The translations under genes and the position numbers were made by a program. Of a stretch of DNA of 55,534 nucleotides, positions 34,345 to 42,809 are shown piece by piece. Below the pieces are notes generated by a model, which made no database searches, had not been told where the DNA came from, and saw only the letters and a program-made list of their open reading frames with translations. The stretch spans positions 1 to 55,534 of the forward strand of contig JANNYA010000125.1 in the NCBI GenBank assembly GCA_031409855.1, in the 5' to 3' direction. Positions within the stretch are counted from its first letter, which is position 1. Each line of letters starts with the position of its first letter. The DNA comes from JANNYA01 sp031409855 (GTDB lineage Bacteria > Pseudomonadota > Gammaproteobacteria > Xanthomonadales > SZUA-5).

Positions 34345-36807
34345 ATGACGATGAAGAATAGACTGACCCTAGCTTGCACGTTTGCGCTACTCGCGACGTC
34401 TACGGCAAATTCGCAATCACGCGACCTTGCTAGTGACACCCAACGAGGGGAACCAGTCACACCATTCGAGTTCAATGGCGACTTACGCGAATTACCTGTT
34501 GCTGCACAATGGCAGCCAGGCGATCCGATCACAGAAGCTGCGAAACGCCAATATTATCCGCTTGATAGCAAAAACCCTGCGGCACCTTCAGATTGGATTA
34601 CCGCACCTGATCTGTTGAGCGACAATCAACAGCTGTTTGAAGTTACCCAAGGCCTACGTGATAACACCGATGCAAGCCGAGGTTCATCGCGCGTGACCAT
34701 CAATAACGGCAACGCCGGCGTCAGCCCAGGCGACCCGGTGATTGAAGTTTCCAATAACTATGTGATGTATGGCGTCAACGGCAATTCCTCGATTGGTACA
34801 AACTTTACCGTTTATGACAAAGCGGGCGTCAAGTTGGCGGGCCCTACCTCGTTTAGATCTTTAGCCCCGGCAGGCGATCCTTGCGCAACTTCGGTTTCTG
34901 ATCCAATCATCCACTTTGACCGATTAGCCAATCGCTGGTTCTTGTTGGAAATGGGCGGCGCAAACAATCGTTTGTGCACCTATGTGTCCAACACGGAAAA
35001 CCCAGTCAGCGGCGGTTGGAAGTTTTACGGCTACGCCACACCATCGACCCCAGACTATCCAAAATGTACGGTTTGGCCGAATGCCTATGTTTGCGCGGTG
35101 AATGAATCTGGCACGGGTGCCAAGGTTTATGCCTTCGATCGCGCGAATATGTTGGCGGGTATCACCGCGCGCCCAGCGCAGCGCTTTACTACGGTGGCAA
35201 AACTGGCTGGCTATGGCTTCCAAACCTTGTTGCCTGCAACCTTTATGGGTAGTGCGGCAAATCCACCGCCAGCGGGTGCACCGATTATTTTGGCGCGCCA
35301 CAACGACGATGAAGCCCATGCAGGTGCAAGTGCAAACACCAGCACCGACTTCCTTGATTTGTATGCTTTGAATTTGGATTGGACGACGCCAGCCAACAGC
35401 AACATCGCAACGTTGCCGAAGATAAACATCACCGAATTCAACAGCTGGATGCGCAATTACTCTGACTTTGCTTCGGTACCACAACCCGGTTCGACGTCCT
35501 TATTAGATCCAATTCGCGAAGTGTTGATGAACTCCGTCACCTATCGCAATTTGGGCACCTATCAATCGATCGTCGGTACCTTTGCAACCAATCAAAATGC
35601 CGCACGCACTGGCACCGTAGTTGACGCTGGTTTGCGCTGGTTTGAATTGCAAAACACCGGCTCAGGCTGGACTTTGCGTCAACAAGGCACCTACAGCCCC
35701 GCTGATGGCGCGACCCACCACTTAATTGGTGCAGTCGCAACCGACAAACAAGGCAATATTGGCTTTGGCTTCAACGTCACCAAGACGTCCACACCCGTGG
35801 TTTATCCTAGCCTTGCCTATTCGGGCCGCTTGGCGACTGACACTTTGGGTGTGATGACCCAAGCTGAAACCACGGTGGCAACTGGTGCCGCCGCAGAAAC
35901 ATCCGGCCGTTGGGGCGACTACTATCAAATGACGGTTGATCCAGCCGACGATTGCACCTTCTGGTTTGTTGGTATGTATCGCCCAAGTGGCAGCTGGCAG
36001 ACCCGTGCACAGAACTTCAAGTTCAGCAGCTGCGGCGGCGTGGTAACACCGACCTACACCGTCAGTGGCGCAGTAACGACTTCGGCAGGCGCAGGCGTTT
36101 CCGGTGTAACCGTCAGTTCTGGCGCGAACAGCGGCAGTTCTGATGCAGCGGGTGCTTATGGCATTAGCGGCCTTGTGAATGGCAGCTACACCCTGACGCC
36201 CAGCAAATCCGGCTGCACCTTTAGCCCAAGCAGCCGCGCAGTCACGGTTGCTAGCGCCAATGTCACCGGTCAAGCATTTACCGCGAGTTGCACCATCATC
36301 ACACCCGTCGAGCGTCTGTTGAACGGCAATTTCGATACGATTACGACCAGCACCAACACTGCACCGGATACCTCGTGGTCACGTACTGCATCTACCGGCA
36401 CATCGCACCTGACTCTGGCACGTGAAACAGGCGCATTGAGTGGTACAAGCTTTGCGAAACTGGGCGTAAGCAACTCCGCGACGCATGCGGTTTCCTCGAA
36501 AGCAACGCTGATTCCCGCTACAGCCACCACCTCGACGTTGAGCTTCAGCACCCAGATCACCACAGCAGAAGCGCCAGGAACCGTCTATGACCGGCTTTAT
36601 GTCGAACTCGTTGATTCTTCGACCAACGCCGTGCTGGCTACATTGGTAACGCTTAGCAACGTCAATAGCACTGCGACGTATGTAAGTCGCAGCTATAACG
36701 TTAATGCCCACAAGGGCAAAAACGTAGTGGTGCGCCTACGCAGCACGATGGATAGCTCCTTGGTGACAACCTTTCGCGTTGATAACGTGAGCTTGATTTC
36801 TGACTAA
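34345..36807 (+). CDS. Large secreted protein with carboxypeptidase-regulatory-like and jelly-roll domains
   Basis: The ATG at 34345 follows AGGA by nine bases. A signal peptide ends near residue 24 (TSTANSQ). Residues ~90-560 form one large beta-rich domain with motifs such as DPIIHFDRLANRWFLLEMGG, PDYPKCTVWPNAYVC and SGRWGDYYQMTVDPADDCTFWFVGMYR. Proteins with these motifs are secreted and often annotated only as hypothetical. Residues ~568-650 form a carboxypeptidase-regulatory-like (transthyretin-fold) domain: YTVSGAVTTSAGAGVSGVTV, then AYGISGLVNGSYTLTPS. The last ~165 residues resemble a carbohydrate-binding jelly roll (LLNGNFD...W, then FRVDNVSL). There is no recognised protease motif and no sorting tail. 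Surface carbohydrate binding is an inference. Confidence 0.78.
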   Translation: MTMKNRLTLACTFALLATSTANSQSRDLASDTQRGEPVTPFEFNGDLRELPVAAQWQPGDPITEAAKRQYYPLDSKNPAAPSDWITAPDLLSDNQQLFEVTQGLRDNTDASRGSSRVTINNGNAGVSPGDPVIEVSNNYVMYGVNGNSSIGTNFTVYDKAGVKLAGPTSFRSLAPAGDPCATSVSDPIIHFDRLANRWFLLEMGGANNRLCTYVSNTENPVSGGWKFYGYATPSTPDYPKCTVWPNAYVCAVNESGTGAKVYAFDRANMLAGITARPAQRFTTVAKLAGYGFQTLLPATFMGSAANPPPAGAPIILARHNDDEAHAGASANTSTDFLDLYALNLDWTTPANSNIATLPKINITEFNSWMRNYSDFASVPQPGSTSLLDPIREVLMNSVTYRNLGTYQSIVGTFATNQNAARTGTVVDAGLRWFELQNTGSGWTLRQQGTYSPADGATHHLIGAVATDKQGNIGFGFNVTKTSTPVVYPSLAYSGRLATDTLGVMTQAETTVATGAAAETSGRWGDYYQMTVDPADDCTFWFVGMYRPSGSWQTRAQNFKFSSCGGVVTPTYTVSGAVTTSAGAGVSGVTVSSGANSGSSDAAGAYGISGLVNGSYTLTPSKSGCTFSPSSRAVTVASANVTGQAFTASCTIITPVERLLNGNFDTITTSTNTAPDTSWSRTASTGTSHLTLARETGALSGTSFAKLGVSNSATHAVSSKATLIPATATTSTLSFSTQITTAEAPGTVYDRLYVELVDSSTNAVLATLVTLSNVNSTATYVSRSYNVNAHKGKNVVVRLRSTMDSSLVTTFRVDNVSLISD

Positions 36808-36830
36808 TCTAGCATTTAGTTAAACATAAA

Positions 36831-36858
36831 AACCCCGCAAATCATCGCGGGGTTTTTT
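36831..36858 (+). terminator. Rho-independent terminator
   Basis: CCCCGC (36833-36838) pairs with GCGGGG (36847-36852) and is followed by six T residues (36853-36858). It ends the transcript of the large secreted protein. Confidence 0.9.
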
Positions 36859-36867
36859 GCTTTTAGG

Positions 36868-37029
36868 CCCCGCGTTGATGTTTTTCGGCGCGCTGGGAAA
36901 GTTTGGACGTTTGAAACCCACACCGGCGAGAGTGAAATCACGCTTGATTGCCCGGTTTTGAGTTTTACACTTGACGCGCTTTACCACGGCACCGATGTTC
37001 CAATGAAGGCTGAATCCGCCAGCGCCTAA
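36868..37029 (+). pseudogene. 3' fragment of a Uma2-family (DUF820) endonuclease-like gene
   Basis: An open 53-codon segment with no start codon or ribosome binding site ends in TAA at 37027-37029. It reads PRVDVFRRAGKVWTFETHTG, then ESEITLDCPVLSFTLDALYHG and so on. This matches the usual end of Uma2 proteins: a V.V.RR..GVW strand, then ..I.L..L.F.L.LDALY.G. The rest of the gene, including the PD-(D/E)XK core, is absent; the preceding DNA is the terminator of the secreted-protein gene. It overlaps the end of relA by four bases on the opposite strand. I regard it as a scar of a deletion or rearrangement. The family call rests on remembered consensus. Confidence 0.6.
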
Positions 37030-39209
37030 ACTCGGCGCGCTTCCAATACATTGCGCAAGGATCGCAGCTTTGCCAATAGCCCGCTGAGTTGACCAAAATC
37101 GTTCACTTCTAGGGTGTAGTCCATCTCGGCCGTGCCTTCATCGGGCACGACGCGGGTGGACGAACCCATAATGCTCACTTTAGCTTCGGCAAATACGGTG
37201 CCAACGTCGCGCAGCAAGCCGGTGCGGTCGAACGCGGTGATCCGCACCTGCACGCGGAAACGCTCGCCCGGCGCTTGGCCCCACTGCACCTCCAACACGC
37301 GTTCTGGCTCAAGCGCTTGTAAATGCTTGAGATCCTTACAGTCCTTTCGGTGCACCGCCAGCCCACGCCCGCGCGTGACGAAGCCAGCGATGGTATCGCC
37401 GGGCAGGGGTTTGCAGCAGTTCGACATCACCACCAATAAATTGCCGACGCCCTCAATGGTTATCGCATCTTTGCTTAGTTTCGCAGTACTTTTGCGCAGC
37501 GGTTTGATCGTGCCTTGTTTGAGCTTGCTGCCTGCGGCAGCCTGCACCGCGTCATTATGCGCGGCATGTTTTTTCGCTTCCAGTTCGTGCACCGCTCGCG
37601 AAATTTGCCCTAGTGTTAAATCACCCAGGGCAATTTGAATCAGGAAATCATCCGGCTTTTTGATGTGAAAATGCGCGGCAAGCGCTTCCAGCGGCAATTC
37701 GCTCAAACCCAAACGCTTGCATTCACGCTCAAATAAATCGCGCCCGGCGCTAATGTTTTGCGCCAAGTCCAGCTGATTAAAGTGCGCGCGCACTTTGGCG
37801 CGTGCACGCGCGGTATTGAGATAGCCAGCCTGCGCATCCAACCAGTTGCGATTCGGATGTTCTTCCTTGGCGGTCATGATTTCGACGCGATCACCGGAGG
37901 CGGGCTGAAAACTCAAGGGCACGATGCGGCCATTCACCTTGGCACCGCGACAGCGAAAACCTACCGAGGTATGCACCATAAAGGCAAAGTCCAACACCGT
38001 GGCGGTGCTGGGCAGCTCAATAACTTTGCCTTTCGGCGTCAGCAAATAAACGTGATCGTCGAGCAACTCGGTGGAAAAGCCCTCAAGCAGCGCGCGATCC
38101 TCGGCGCCCTCGCCACGCTCATCGCGATGTTCGAGTAGTTGGCGCATCCAATTGATCTTGCGTTCAAAATCCGCGTTACTACCGGTGGTGCCTTCTTTGT
38201 AGCGCCAATGCGCCGCAACGCCCAGCTCGGCGTGCTCGTGCATTTCTTGCGTGCGGATTTGTATTTCGACCGATTTTTCTTCGGCTCCAATCACCGCAGT
38301 ATGCAACGACCGATAGTTATTGCCTTTAGGGTTGGCGATGTAGTCGTCGAATTCTTTTGGAATCGGCTGAAAGCGGCTGTGCACCGCGCCCAAGGCGGCA
38401 TAGCAACTCGATAAATCCTTAACAATCACGCGCACCGCGCGCACGTCATAGAGCTCAGAAAACTCTAAGCCTTTTTTCTGCATCTTTTTATAAATGCTAA
38501 AGATGTGTTTGGGGCGGCCAGCCACATCGCTTTCAATCCCCGCTGCGGCTAGGGTGCGGTTTAACTCGCCAATAAACTCATCAATGTAGCTTTCGCGTGT
38601 ACCACGGCGCTCATCCAGCAAAGCGGCAATGCGTTTGTATACCTCCGGCTGCAAATAGCGAAATGCCAAATCTTCCAATTCCCACTTAATTTGCCAAATA
38701 CCTAAGCGGTTTGCTAACGGCGCGTGGATATCGCGGGTCACCTTGGCAGCAGCACGTTTGCTGCTTTCATCGCTCTGCGACAGCGATTTTAGCAACACCA
38801 ACTGCTCAGCCAGCAAAATCAAAACCACGCGTATGTCTTTGATCAATACCAGTAGCAGGCGCCGAATACTTTCCGCGTCGGAATTAAGCTCTTGATAAAC
38901 CGGCCAAACTTTGCGCGCTTCGGCGTGCCCGTGCAGCAGCTCCAGCACCGAGGCATTAGCAATTGCCGCCAATTCCGTGTTTAGGCTCAAATTTTCTTCA
39001 AACGTAGGCCAAAGTAAAGTGGCCAAACGGGTGTCGACGTCGCTTCGTAACGTCGCCAAAATCTCGACCGCAGCGATTTGACTCTCGGCGCGGTTCGGGC
39101 GCGCATTCAACGCAGCGCAAAGTGCCGTTTGGGACGCTTCGGCTAAGCCAAGCGTCGTAGCGTGTTGGCTTAGCCAAAGCTTGATATTGATTGCATCGGG
39201 TGATTTCAT
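37026..39209 (-). CDS. relA: (p)ppGpp synthetase RelA
   Basis: RelA makes (p)ppGpp from ATP and GTP/GDP when uncharged tRNA occupies the ribosome. From the ATG at 39209 it has 727 residues. The N-terminal domain lacks the HD metal-binding residues of SpoT/Rel (the site reads ...LATLLWPTFEENL), so it should not hydrolyse. The synthetase domain includes KKMQKKGLEFSELYDVRAVRV and EFDD (286-289), the ExDD motif of synthetase-only RelA. A TGS domain follows (VYLLTPKGKVIELP...AFMVHTSVG), and the C-terminus ends in an ACT domain. A separate RelA implies that a SpoT exists elsewhere. A REP-like palindrome lies in its upstream leader. Confidence 0.96.
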   Translation of the reverse strand: MKSPDAINIKLWLSQHATTLGLAEASQTALCAALNARPNRAESQIAAVEILATLRSDVDTRLATLLWPTFEENLSLNTELAAIANASVLELLHGHAEARKVWPVYQELNSDAESIRRLLLVLIKDIRVVLILLAEQLVLLKSLSQSDESSKRAAAKVTRDIHAPLANRLGIWQIKWELEDLAFRYLQPEVYKRIAALLDERRGTRESYIDEFIGELNRTLAAAGIESDVAGRPKHIFSIYKKMQKKGLEFSELYDVRAVRVIVKDLSSCYAALGAVHSRFQPIPKEFDDYIANPKGNNYRSLHTAVIGAEEKSVEIQIRTQEMHEHAELGVAAHWRYKEGTTGSNADFERKINWMRQLLEHRDERGEGAEDRALLEGFSTELLDDHVYLLTPKGKVIELPSTATVLDFAFMVHTSVGFRCRGAKVNGRIVPLSFQPASGDRVEIMTAKEEHPNRNWLDAQAGYLNTARARAKVRAHFNQLDLAQNISAGRDLFERECKRLGLSELPLEALAAHFHIKKPDDFLIQIALGDLTLGQISRAVHELEAKKHAAHNDAVQAAAGSKLKQGTIKPLRKSTAKLSKDAITIEGVGNLLVVMSNCCKPLPGDTIAGFVTRGRGLAVHRKDCKDLKHLQALEPERVLEVQWGQAPGERFRVQVRITAFDRTGLLRDVGTVFAEAKVSIMGSSTRVVPDEGTAEMDYTLEVNDFGQLSGLLAKLRSLRNVLEARRV

Positions 39210-39230
39210 AAGCAAGGGCGGATGAAAGCA

Positions 39231-39336
39231 CCGTTCGCCCTGAGCTTGTCGAAGGGTAAAGCCGAGAACCGTCTAACGAAGCTGTTGGCACCATGAACTT
39301 GACGGCTACATGCTTCGACAGGCTCAGCACGAACGG
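39231..39336. repeat. REP-like imperfect inverted repeat in the relA leader
   Basis: CCGTTCGCCCTGAGCTTGTC plus GAAGGG (39231-39256) faces its near reverse complement ending in GCACGAACGG (39309-39336). The arms share CCGTTCG..CTGAGC..GTCGAAG and are separated by about 52 bases. This palindrome type (TTCGACAAGCTCAGG / TTCGACAGGCTCAG) is dispersed in many proteobacterial genomes. It begins 22 bases upstream of the relA start, so it would be in the 5' leader of any transcript coming from the PH-domain gene. Confidence 0.85.
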
Positions 39337-39406
39337 ACTTCGTTGATTGCTCTACAAAAAGTGCCGCCGGTTGCCCGCACACTATTGAATTGCGAACGGC
39401 GACCAT

Positions 39407-39961
39407 TTAGGTCCGCTGCTTTAACAGCGCAATAATTTCATCCAAGCGCTGCTCAACACCACTTAGATCGATCTGGCGCACTGGCGCAGCCATGGGCGGC
39501 AATTGCGCACGATGCTTGAGCGCATCACGCGCTTCCAAAATCCGATTGCGGAAATTCGCCGCGTCAATAATCCCGGTCAGATGCATATCGTTGGCTTGGC
39601 CAACGCCGCTACCGGCGGTTTCAAACTTGAGTGTGCTCAAATTAAAGTGCCGCAAAATCGGCCCTTCAATAAAGGTAACGTCCTGGATATTTTCCAGCGG
39701 AATAGTTTTTTCCACTGTAATAAAAATACCCTTGCGATAGCGCAGCTTCTTGTCGTCCAGGTGGCAATCCAATTTGTCAAAATAGTGCCGCGCCCACCAT
39801 TGCCCTAGGCCTAAAACCCAAATGAGTGCGAACGGGATGCCGATTACGGTTACTGCTAGCGCGAAGCCTATTTGTAATACCAAGTAAGGCCGAATTAGCG
39901 GATTAAACTGGGCACGGCTGACGTCTGCGTTTGCGCTGCGCGCTGCAGTTGTGTGGGTCAT
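39407..39961 (-). CDS. Membrane protein with bacterial PH domain (bPH2/DUF304)
   Basis: AAGGAG lies seven bases before the ATG at 39961, which settles the start over the upstream GTG; the product is 184 residues. A hydrophobic hairpin at ~25-60 (LVLQIGFALAVTVIGIPFALIWVLGLG) is followed by the PH-like domain: DKLDCHLDDKKLRYRKGIFITVEKTIPLENIQDVTFIEGPILRHFNLSTLKFETAGSG, recognisable in segments. A C-terminal helical tail ends QRLDEIIALLKQ. This is the YdbS/YdbT-type arrangement. Family members are inner-membrane proteins of unclear function. It is upstream of relA on the same strand, separated by ~200 bases with a REP-like repeat. Confidence 0.88.
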   Translation of the reverse strand: MTHTTAARSANADVSRAQFNPLIRPYLVLQIGFALAVTVIGIPFALIWVLGLGQWWARHYFDKLDCHLDDKKLRYRKGIFITVEKTIPLENIQDVTFIEGPILRHFNLSTLKFETAGSGVGQANDMHLTGIIDAANFRNRILEARDALKHRAQLPPMAAPVRQIDLSGVEQRLDEIIALLKQRT

Positions 39962-40061
39962 TGGATCGCTCCTTGGCACGTCAAGAGGGTATGGCAGCCA
40001 AAATTTTACAGCAGCTGAAGTAAAACGTTCGCTTCACTCAGCCGCTGCCCGATTCCACGCA

Positions 40062-41693
40062 CTAAGGCCGCATCGGTCGATCACGTTCGCGGTCTACAAT
40101 ACAGAAAAAACCAAATGGTTCTGGCGTTTCATTGCGTAGTTGATGTACTTCTAAAGGCGAAATATAGGCGATATCAAAAAGCTTTAGCTCAGTACGCGCT
40201 TGGTCAGTGATCAACACGCCCGCGCCGCGCGCGGTAATAATGACGTGGGTGTGCAAGTGCTTTTCCAAACTGGTAAACCCGCCCGGCGATATTTCAAAGT
40301 AGCGCAAGTCAAAATCAGATTGCTCGCCATTTTTTCCGATCAGCTCAACCCGACGCACGCCATCAAAACCCAGATCCGTTTGCGCTTTGTAGACGCGATC
40401 GCTGCGATCTTGCCAGTGAAAGCCATGGTTGAACTTCAGTAGACGGCGCATGCCTTCACTGTGTTCTAGCGAAAAATCGGCGGGAAATTCGCAGCTAGAA
40501 ACCAATTCGGAATCTGCAGCACGGCGTTCCTCGGCAAAGTATTCGCCGATTTTTGCTTGAAACACATGCGTGTTTTCCACCAAATCTGGCGAATGCGCGA
40601 ATAGCGAGCCGCCGATCAAAAACACGGAATCTTGGCCATAATCTGCGGCCAGCTGTGGAATCGACTCAAATTTCATGCCGCCCGCTGGGCTGGGCATTGC
40701 AGGATTTATCTGTCCAAGTGGGCCGGTCAGCGCGGCTTTCAACTCGGCGCACTGTTGCGCGGAATAGTCAAAGCGCCCGCCGGGCGCTGGAAACACCGAA
40801 ATATCAGCGCCCGCAAGACGAAACAAAGTGCCGAGCAGCACGCGGTGTTCGATGCCATGGCTATTGCCCGCAGTAAACGCGCCGGTCAATGCCGGGTGCG
40901 CCATCAGCACCAAGCCGTGCCTAGCGGTTAGCTCACGTGCACGATCCAAACCTAGCACCATCGGGCAGGCCAGCACGCCTTTAAGCCCTAAGCGATAGAC
41001 AAATTCTAAGTAGCGATCTAAATCTTGCGAGGCCGCGGCTAAATGCGGGAAATACAGACACTGTTTGCCGGTGCGATCATTCGCGCGCGCCACCGCTTTT
41101 GCAGTCGCATCCACGCGTAGCTTGAAAGCTTCAAAATCCGGCGCGACTAAGTTTTGGTCATCTTTAACAATATCGCCGCCGCCCAGCGCAAATTCATACG
41201 CCATACGGCTCAGTGCTTCAATGGCAAAGCCGCGTGGCTTAACGGCGGTCGCTAACAAAGGCCGACCGTAAACGCCACAAAGGCGGCGCAGGCCATCAAT
41301 GCCGTGCTTCGGGCCAGAAAATTGCGCTAACAAATGCTCGGGCAAACGCACATCCATTAGCCGGATGCCTTCGTGCATAGAAACATTGCCGTACAGCAAA
41401 TTCAGCAGCTGCCCGAGCTGATTCGAGGCCAATTCAGCGCTGTAGCTGATTTGCGCCTCAAACATATTTTCGCCGCTCTGGTGCAATTCTTCGACGCGCC
41501 CAACCGTTGATTCGACCAATTCAGCGCTGGTGGACATCGCAGCGATCAAACTTTCCGGCAATTCCACGGTTTGTTCGTAGGCGATAAAGCGTGCGAGTGA
41601 TTCCGCTAGGTGCGGCGCGCAGCTCAACCTGTAGCTGGCGTGGATGCGGTCACTGAATGGCGGCAAGGAGTTTTGGTTTTCGATGGGTAGCAT
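40062..41693 (-). CDS. RuBisCO-like protein fused to a C-terminal cupin domain
   Basis: A single uninterrupted 543-residue frame holds two enzymes. Residues ~10-405 are a form IV RuBisCO-like protein: ATAVKPRG (Lys152, the first active-site lysine position), GGGDIVKDDQN (Lys177 at the carbamylated-lysine position, Asp179, and Gln180 where RuBisCO has Glu), MAHPALTGAF, HGIEHRVLLGTLFRLAGAD, SPAGGMKFESIPQL and FLIGGSLFAH. Residues ~415-543 are a cupin: EKHLHTHVIITARGAGVLI (His479, His481, His483), then PLEVHQLRN (His517) as the second motif. In Rhodospirillum rubrum a RuBisCO-like protein isomerises 5-methylthioribulose-1-phosphate and a separate cupin releases methanethiol from the product, giving an isoprenoid precursor. 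The fusion suggests this chain does both steps. It is not a CO2-fixing RuBisCO. No mtn genes are adjacent. Confidence 0.88.
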   Translation of the reverse strand: MLPIENQNSLPPFSDRIHASYRLSCAPHLAESLARFIAYEQTVELPESLIAAMSTSAELVESTVGRVEELHQSGENMFEAQISYSAELASNQLGQLLNLLYGNVSMHEGIRLMDVRLPEHLLAQFSGPKHGIDGLRRLCGVYGRPLLATAVKPRGFAIEALSRMAYEFALGGGDIVKDDQNLVAPDFEAFKLRVDATAKAVARANDRTGKQCLYFPHLAAASQDLDRYLEFVYRLGLKGVLACPMVLGLDRARELTARHGLVLMAHPALTGAFTAGNSHGIEHRVLLGTLFRLAGADISVFPAPGGRFDYSAQQCAELKAALTGPLGQINPAMPSPAGGMKFESIPQLAADYGQDSVFLIGGSLFAHSPDLVENTHVFQAKIGEYFAEERRAADSELVSSCEFPADFSLEHSEGMRRLLKFNHGFHWQDRSDRVYKAQTDLGFDGVRRVELIGKNGEQSDFDLRYFEISPGGFTSLEKHLHTHVIITARGAGVLITDQARTELKLFDIAYISPLEVHQLRNETPEPFGFFCIVDRERDRPMRP

Positions 41694-41854
41694 GCAAAAA
41701 ACGGCAAGTAACGCGGTGAAAACTGGTGCGCGACGCGAATGATCGCGACGCCGAAGTTTTGCGCAACTTGATGACTCCTAAAAAAACCGAAGGTCAGTTT
41801 ACCAGCCCATCGTGGAAACACCGTGCGAAAGCCGTGCGCTGCCCGCAATTTGCC

Positions 41855-42679
41855 TCAGGTTGCTGCCTCCAGCCTGCCTACACTGACCCGGTCATTGCCG
41901 CCTAAGTCTTTGATTGTATTTATATTGTCGTAGCCAGCATGGGCCAAATGTGCCGCTACATCTGGGCCTTGTAAATACCCATGTTCCAGCATCAGCCAGC
42001 CCTTGTTGCGTAAAAACCGGGCGGAATTGTCAATTATGTTGACTAAATCGGCCATTCCTTGCGCATTTGCGGCCAACGCGCAGCTCGGTTCAAAGCGCAA
42101 ATCGCCCTGATTTAGATGCGGATCGTCGGCTGCGATGTAGGGCGGGTTTGCCACAATCAAGCGATAGCTTCCTTTGACCGGCGCAAACCAATCCCCGGAT
42201 AAAAATTCAACGTCCAATTTGAGCGCTTGCGCGTTTTTTCTTGCAACTGCTAACGCCGACTCAGAGCGATCCACGGCGGTAATTTGCCAATGTGGCCGCT
42301 GCGATTTAAGCGCGAACGCAATCGCACCGCTGCCCGTGCCTAGATCGAGCGCCTGCACGATTTCAGTGCGGTCAAACACAGCAAGGGCGGTGTCAACTAA
42401 GGTTTCAGTGTCGCCGCGTGGTATCAGCACCGCCGGGTTCACGCTCAGCGCCAAGCCATAAAATTCTTGCACGCCTGTTAAATAGGCGACCGGCACCCCG
42501 CGCGCGCGCTCGTGCAAATCATGCTGAATTTGATTCGCCAATGCCGCGTCAACATAGCGTTCGCTAAAAGCGATCAAGTTGGCGCGTGTGATGGCAAGCC
42601 GATGGCAAATCAGGATCGCAGCGTCACTGGTGTCGATGTTTAGGCTGTGTGCGTGTGCTAGCAAATCAGCGTAGGTCAT
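41855..42679 (-). CDS. prmC: Release factor glutamine methyltransferase PrmC
   Basis: PrmC methylates the glutamine of the GGQ motif in peptide-chain release factors 1 and 2, using S-adenosylmethionine. From the ATG at 42679 it has 274 residues, the standard length. The N-terminal helical domain includes VAYLTGVQEFYGL and VLIPRGDTETLVD. The methyltransferase domain shows ALDLGTGSGAIAFAL and the catalytic VANPPYI. The frame is open to 42766, but that extension is not family-like. Usually prmC follows prfA; here the divergent neighbour is a membrane-protein gene, so prfA must lie elsewhere. Confidence 0.96.
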   Translation of the reverse strand: MTYADLLAHAHSLNIDTSDAAILICHRLAITRANLIAFSERYVDAALANQIQHDLHERARGVPVAYLTGVQEFYGLALSVNPAVLIPRGDTETLVDTALAVFDRTEIVQALDLGTGSGAIAFALKSQRPHWQITAVDRSESALAVARKNAQALKLDVEFLSGDWFAPVKGSYRLIVANPPYIAADDPHLNQGDLRFEPSCALAANAQGMADLVNIIDNSARFLRNKGWLMLEHGYLQGPDVAAHLAHAGYDNINTIKDLGGNDRVSVGRLEAAT

Positions 42680-42809
42680 TTTCGCAAGACTGGCATTAGG
42701 CGGTGCATAGGCATTTGGGCAGCAATCTGGATGGTAGGCCTGCAGCTTAGCGCGAACCATCGACAAGACGCGTGCAGGAATTACCCGCTAACTTTGCTAA
42801 CCTAGCTGG

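Noticed and set aside
40062..41693. True CO2-fixing RuBisCO and an autotrophic lifestyle
   Set aside because: The active-site regions are of the form IV type (AHPALTGAF, SPAGGMKF), a metal-ligand Glu is Gln, and no rbcS, prk or carboxysome gene is present.
41694..41854. SAM riboswitch ahead of the RuBisCO-like gene
   Set aside because: The upstream region shows no conserved SAM-I or other riboswitch core and little secondary structure.
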